Shown here: positions 6,265 to 7,319 of the stretch, one piece after another
How positions within the stretch are numbered: the stretch's first letter is position 1
How the letters are laid out: each line of letters begins with the position of its first letter
Source of the DNA: an uncultured Ruminococcus sp.
GTDB lineage: Bacteria; Bacillota; Clostridia; Oscillospirales; Ruminococcaceae
Length of the DNA: 7,319 nucleotides
Assembly: GCA_947176685.1 (NCBI GenBank)
Contig: CAMWRL010000090.1
Location: 1 to 7,319, forward strand
Reading direction: 5' to 3'
Notes under the pieces: model-generated
Database searches by the model: none
Told to the model about the DNA's origin: nothing
The model's input: only the letters and a program-made list of their open reading frames with translations
Position numbers and translations under genes: made by a program

Positions 6265-6270
6265 TCCTTT
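6265..6270 (-). promoter_or_regulatory. Ribosome binding site that decides the fabF start
   Basis: The minus strand reads AAAGGA, 7 bases before the ATG at 6257. It favours this start over the in-frame ATG at 6359, which would overlap fabG by about 68 bases and add 34 residues with no resemblance to the family. The site is weaker than the GGAGG sites of neighbouring genes. Confidence 0.7.
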
Positions 6271-6291
6271 CTTAAAGTATTTTGAAAAAAA

Positions 6292-7032
6292 TCACATTGA
6301 GAGACCGCCTGAAATTTCAATAACCTGTCCTGTAATATAAGATGCGTTTTCAGAAACAAGGAAAGAAACTACAGAAGCAATTTCTTCAGGTTCGCCGTAT
6401 CTTCTGAGAGCAACGGCTTCAAGCATTTTAGCTTTTATGTCATCGGAAAGTACGTCCGTCATAGGAGTGCGTATCAGTCCGGGAGCGACTGCATTACAGG
6501 TAATATTTTTTCTGCCGTATTCTTTGGCAACAGTCTTTGTCATACCGATTATAGCGGCTTTTGAGGCTGAATAGTTGACCTGTCCGGCGTTTCCGTAAAG
6601 TCCTGCAACAGACGAAACATTTACAATACTGCCGTGTTTCTGTTTCATCATTACGCCGCAGACGTTCTTCATCATATTGTAGACGCTTTTCTGGTTTACC
6701 GCAATAACAGTGTCATAAGCGTCCTCAGTCATTCTTGCAAGCAGACAGTCTTTAGTAATTCCGGCGTTGTTTACAAGAGCGTCGATTGTACCGAAGTCAG
6801 CCTTTACCTGTTTTACCATATTTTCGCAGTCGTCATATTTGGAAACATCTGCCGCATAACATTCGGCTTTTACGCCGAACGCACTGCACTCCTCTGCAAC
6901 TGCAAGGGCTTTTTCCTTGTCGCCGTCGCTGGGGTAGTGATTTATAACGACATCAAAGCCGTCCTTTGCAAGTCTCTTTGCTATACACGCACCAATGCCT
7001 TGTGATGCGCCTGTAATAATTGCTGTAGCCAT
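6292..7032 (-). CDS. fabG: 3-oxoacyl-ACP reductase FabG
   Basis: FabG is the NADPH-dependent short-chain dehydrogenase that reduces 3-oxoacyl-ACP to 3-hydroxyacyl-ACP. The Rossmann fold is shown by TGASQGIG (7-14), NNAG (88-91), and the catalytic set Ser141 (in NVSSVAG), Tyr154 and Lys158 (in NYSASK). The C-terminal YITGQVIEISGGLSM (232-246) is the family's typical end. Length (246 aa) matches E. coli FabG (244 aa). Many short-chain dehydrogenases look alike; the position directly before fabF and accB makes FabG the secure choice. GGAGG (7047-7043) lies within the last codons of the preceding ORF, and the ATG comes 5 bases after that ORF's stop, so translation is probably coupled. Confidence 0.96.
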   Translation of the reverse strand: MATAIITGASQGIGACIAKRLAKDGFDVVINHYPSDGDKEKALAVAEECSAFGVKAECYAADVSKYDDCENMVKQVKADFGTIDALVNNAGITKDCLLARMTEDAYDTVIAVNQKSVYNMMKNVCGVMMKQKHGSIVNVSSVAGLYGNAGQVNYSASKAAIIGMTKTVAKEYGRKNITCNAVAPGLIRTPMTDVLSDDIKAKMLEAVALRRYGEPEEIASVVSFLVSENASYITGQVIEISGGLSM

Positions 7033-7037
7033 ATTTT

Positions 7038-7319
7038 TTAGTCCTCCGATTTATTTAAATTTGTATTGTCAGAAATGATTCTGTAACCGTCAATGATGTT
7101 ATATTTTTCGTCATAACTTTCCGTATCGTAAGAAGTAATTTTATCTTCATACGGAGAGTCGGCGGATTCTTCATAATAATCCATATCATAAGTCAGAATT
7201 GCTTCCTCACCGATTGGATTATATTTTTCCCTTATGTCAAACTCTGCAAAAATCCTGTCACAATTTTCGCAGTATCCTGACGGAACGTGTCCGCCCACTT
7301 TCTTTACAGCAGTTCTTTT
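7038..7319 (-). CDS. Unrecognised protein, C-terminal 93 residues (N-terminus off the window)
   Basis: I do not recognise this protein. The frame is open to the window edge. The only initiator-like codon near the edge is a GTG at 7298-7296 with no Shine-Dalgarno before it, so I read the ORF as the end of a longer gene. Visible features, numbered from the edge, are a basic stretch KRTAVKKVGG (1-10), a HxxxxxCxxC pattern in GGHVPSGYCENCDRIF (His11, Cys17, Cys20) resembling half of a zinc ribbon, and a tail (44-79) with eight tyrosines and many Asp/Glu residues. The tail contains the loosely repeated YDMDYYEE and YDTESYDE. No membrane helix is seen. It overlaps the fabG ribosome binding site and ends 5 bases before fabG, so it belongs to the same transcript. 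In streptococcal clusters this slot holds fabD, but this sequence does not resemble the FabD C-terminus. Confidence 0.65.
   Translation of the reverse strand, partial: KRTAVKKVGGHVPSGYCENCDRIFAEFDIREKYNPIGEEAILTYDMDYYEESADSPYEDKITSYDTESYDEKYNIIDGYRIISDNTNLNKSED

Noticed and set aside
6285..6294. T7 run on the minus strand directly after the fabG stop as an attenuator
   Set aside because: No stable stem precedes the T-run, so there is no support for termination between fabG and fabF.
6258..6359. 34-residue N-terminal extension of FabF starting inside fabG
   Set aside because: It has no ribosome binding site and no family resemblance, and it overlaps fabG; the ATG at 6257 has a good site and gives the standard N-terminus.
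7038..7298. Self-contained 86-aa gene starting at the GTG at 7298
   Set aside because: The frame is open to the window edge and the GTG has no Shine-Dalgarno, so a longer gene cut by the window is more likely.
1..7319. CRISPR array, mobile element, phage or defence system
   Set aside because: No direct repeats with spacers, transposase, integrase or att-like duplication were seen; the tRNA end shows no duplicated copy within the window.

Overview
The window is a tightly packed minus-strand operon for type II (dissociated) fatty acid synthesis, running from the right edge to about position 162. At the left edge it converges on a plus-strand tRNA-His. The likely source is a low- to mid-GC Firmicute of class Clostridia, something like a Ruminococcus or other Oscillospiraceae. 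The reasons are the AGGAGG-type ribosome binding sites, the tRNA without an encoded CCA, and the gene order, which matches the fab/acc clusters of Streptococcus and Clostridium. The taxonomic call is inference; there is no rRNA or other species marker here.

Layout in transcription order, right to left. First comes the 3' end of an unrecognised gene with a CxxC motif and an acidic, tyrosine-rich tail (7319-7038). Then fabG (ketoacyl-ACP reductase), fabF (condensing enzyme II), accB (biotin carboxyl carrier protein), an unrecognised 177-aa ORF (4508-3975), fabZ (hydroxyacyl-ACP dehydratase), accC (biotin carboxylase), accD and accA (carboxyltransferase beta and alpha), and acpP (acyl carrier protein). 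Genes are separated by only 2 to 58 bases, and several ribosome binding sites lie on or inside the preceding stop codon. The whole set is almost certainly one transcript. Its promoter, and any FapR- or FabT-like operator, would lie beyond the right edge.

Left end: a strong hairpin with a U-tract ends the operon just after acpP (116-151), and a second hairpin (66-96) ends the tRNA-His transcript coming the other way. No gap between genes exceeds about 110 bases.

How the genes work together: AccB, AccC, AccD and AccA form the four-part acetyl-CoA carboxylase that makes malonyl-CoA. AcpP carries the growing chain. FabF condenses, FabG reduces and FabZ dehydrates. Malonyl transacylase (FabD), initiating ketosynthase (FabH) and an enoyl-ACP reductase (FabI, FabK or FabL) are not in the window. 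By comparison with related clusters they may lie upstream, beyond the right edge.

This is mostly an ordinary housekeeping locus, and I do not see a convincing new biological system. The parts worth a second look are the two unrecognised proteins embedded in the operon, acpP as the last gene behind a small hairpin, and a few sequence oddities (a C8 tract in accB, an A7 tract inside an inverted repeat in the unknown ORF, an Arg in a usually Glu position of AccA).
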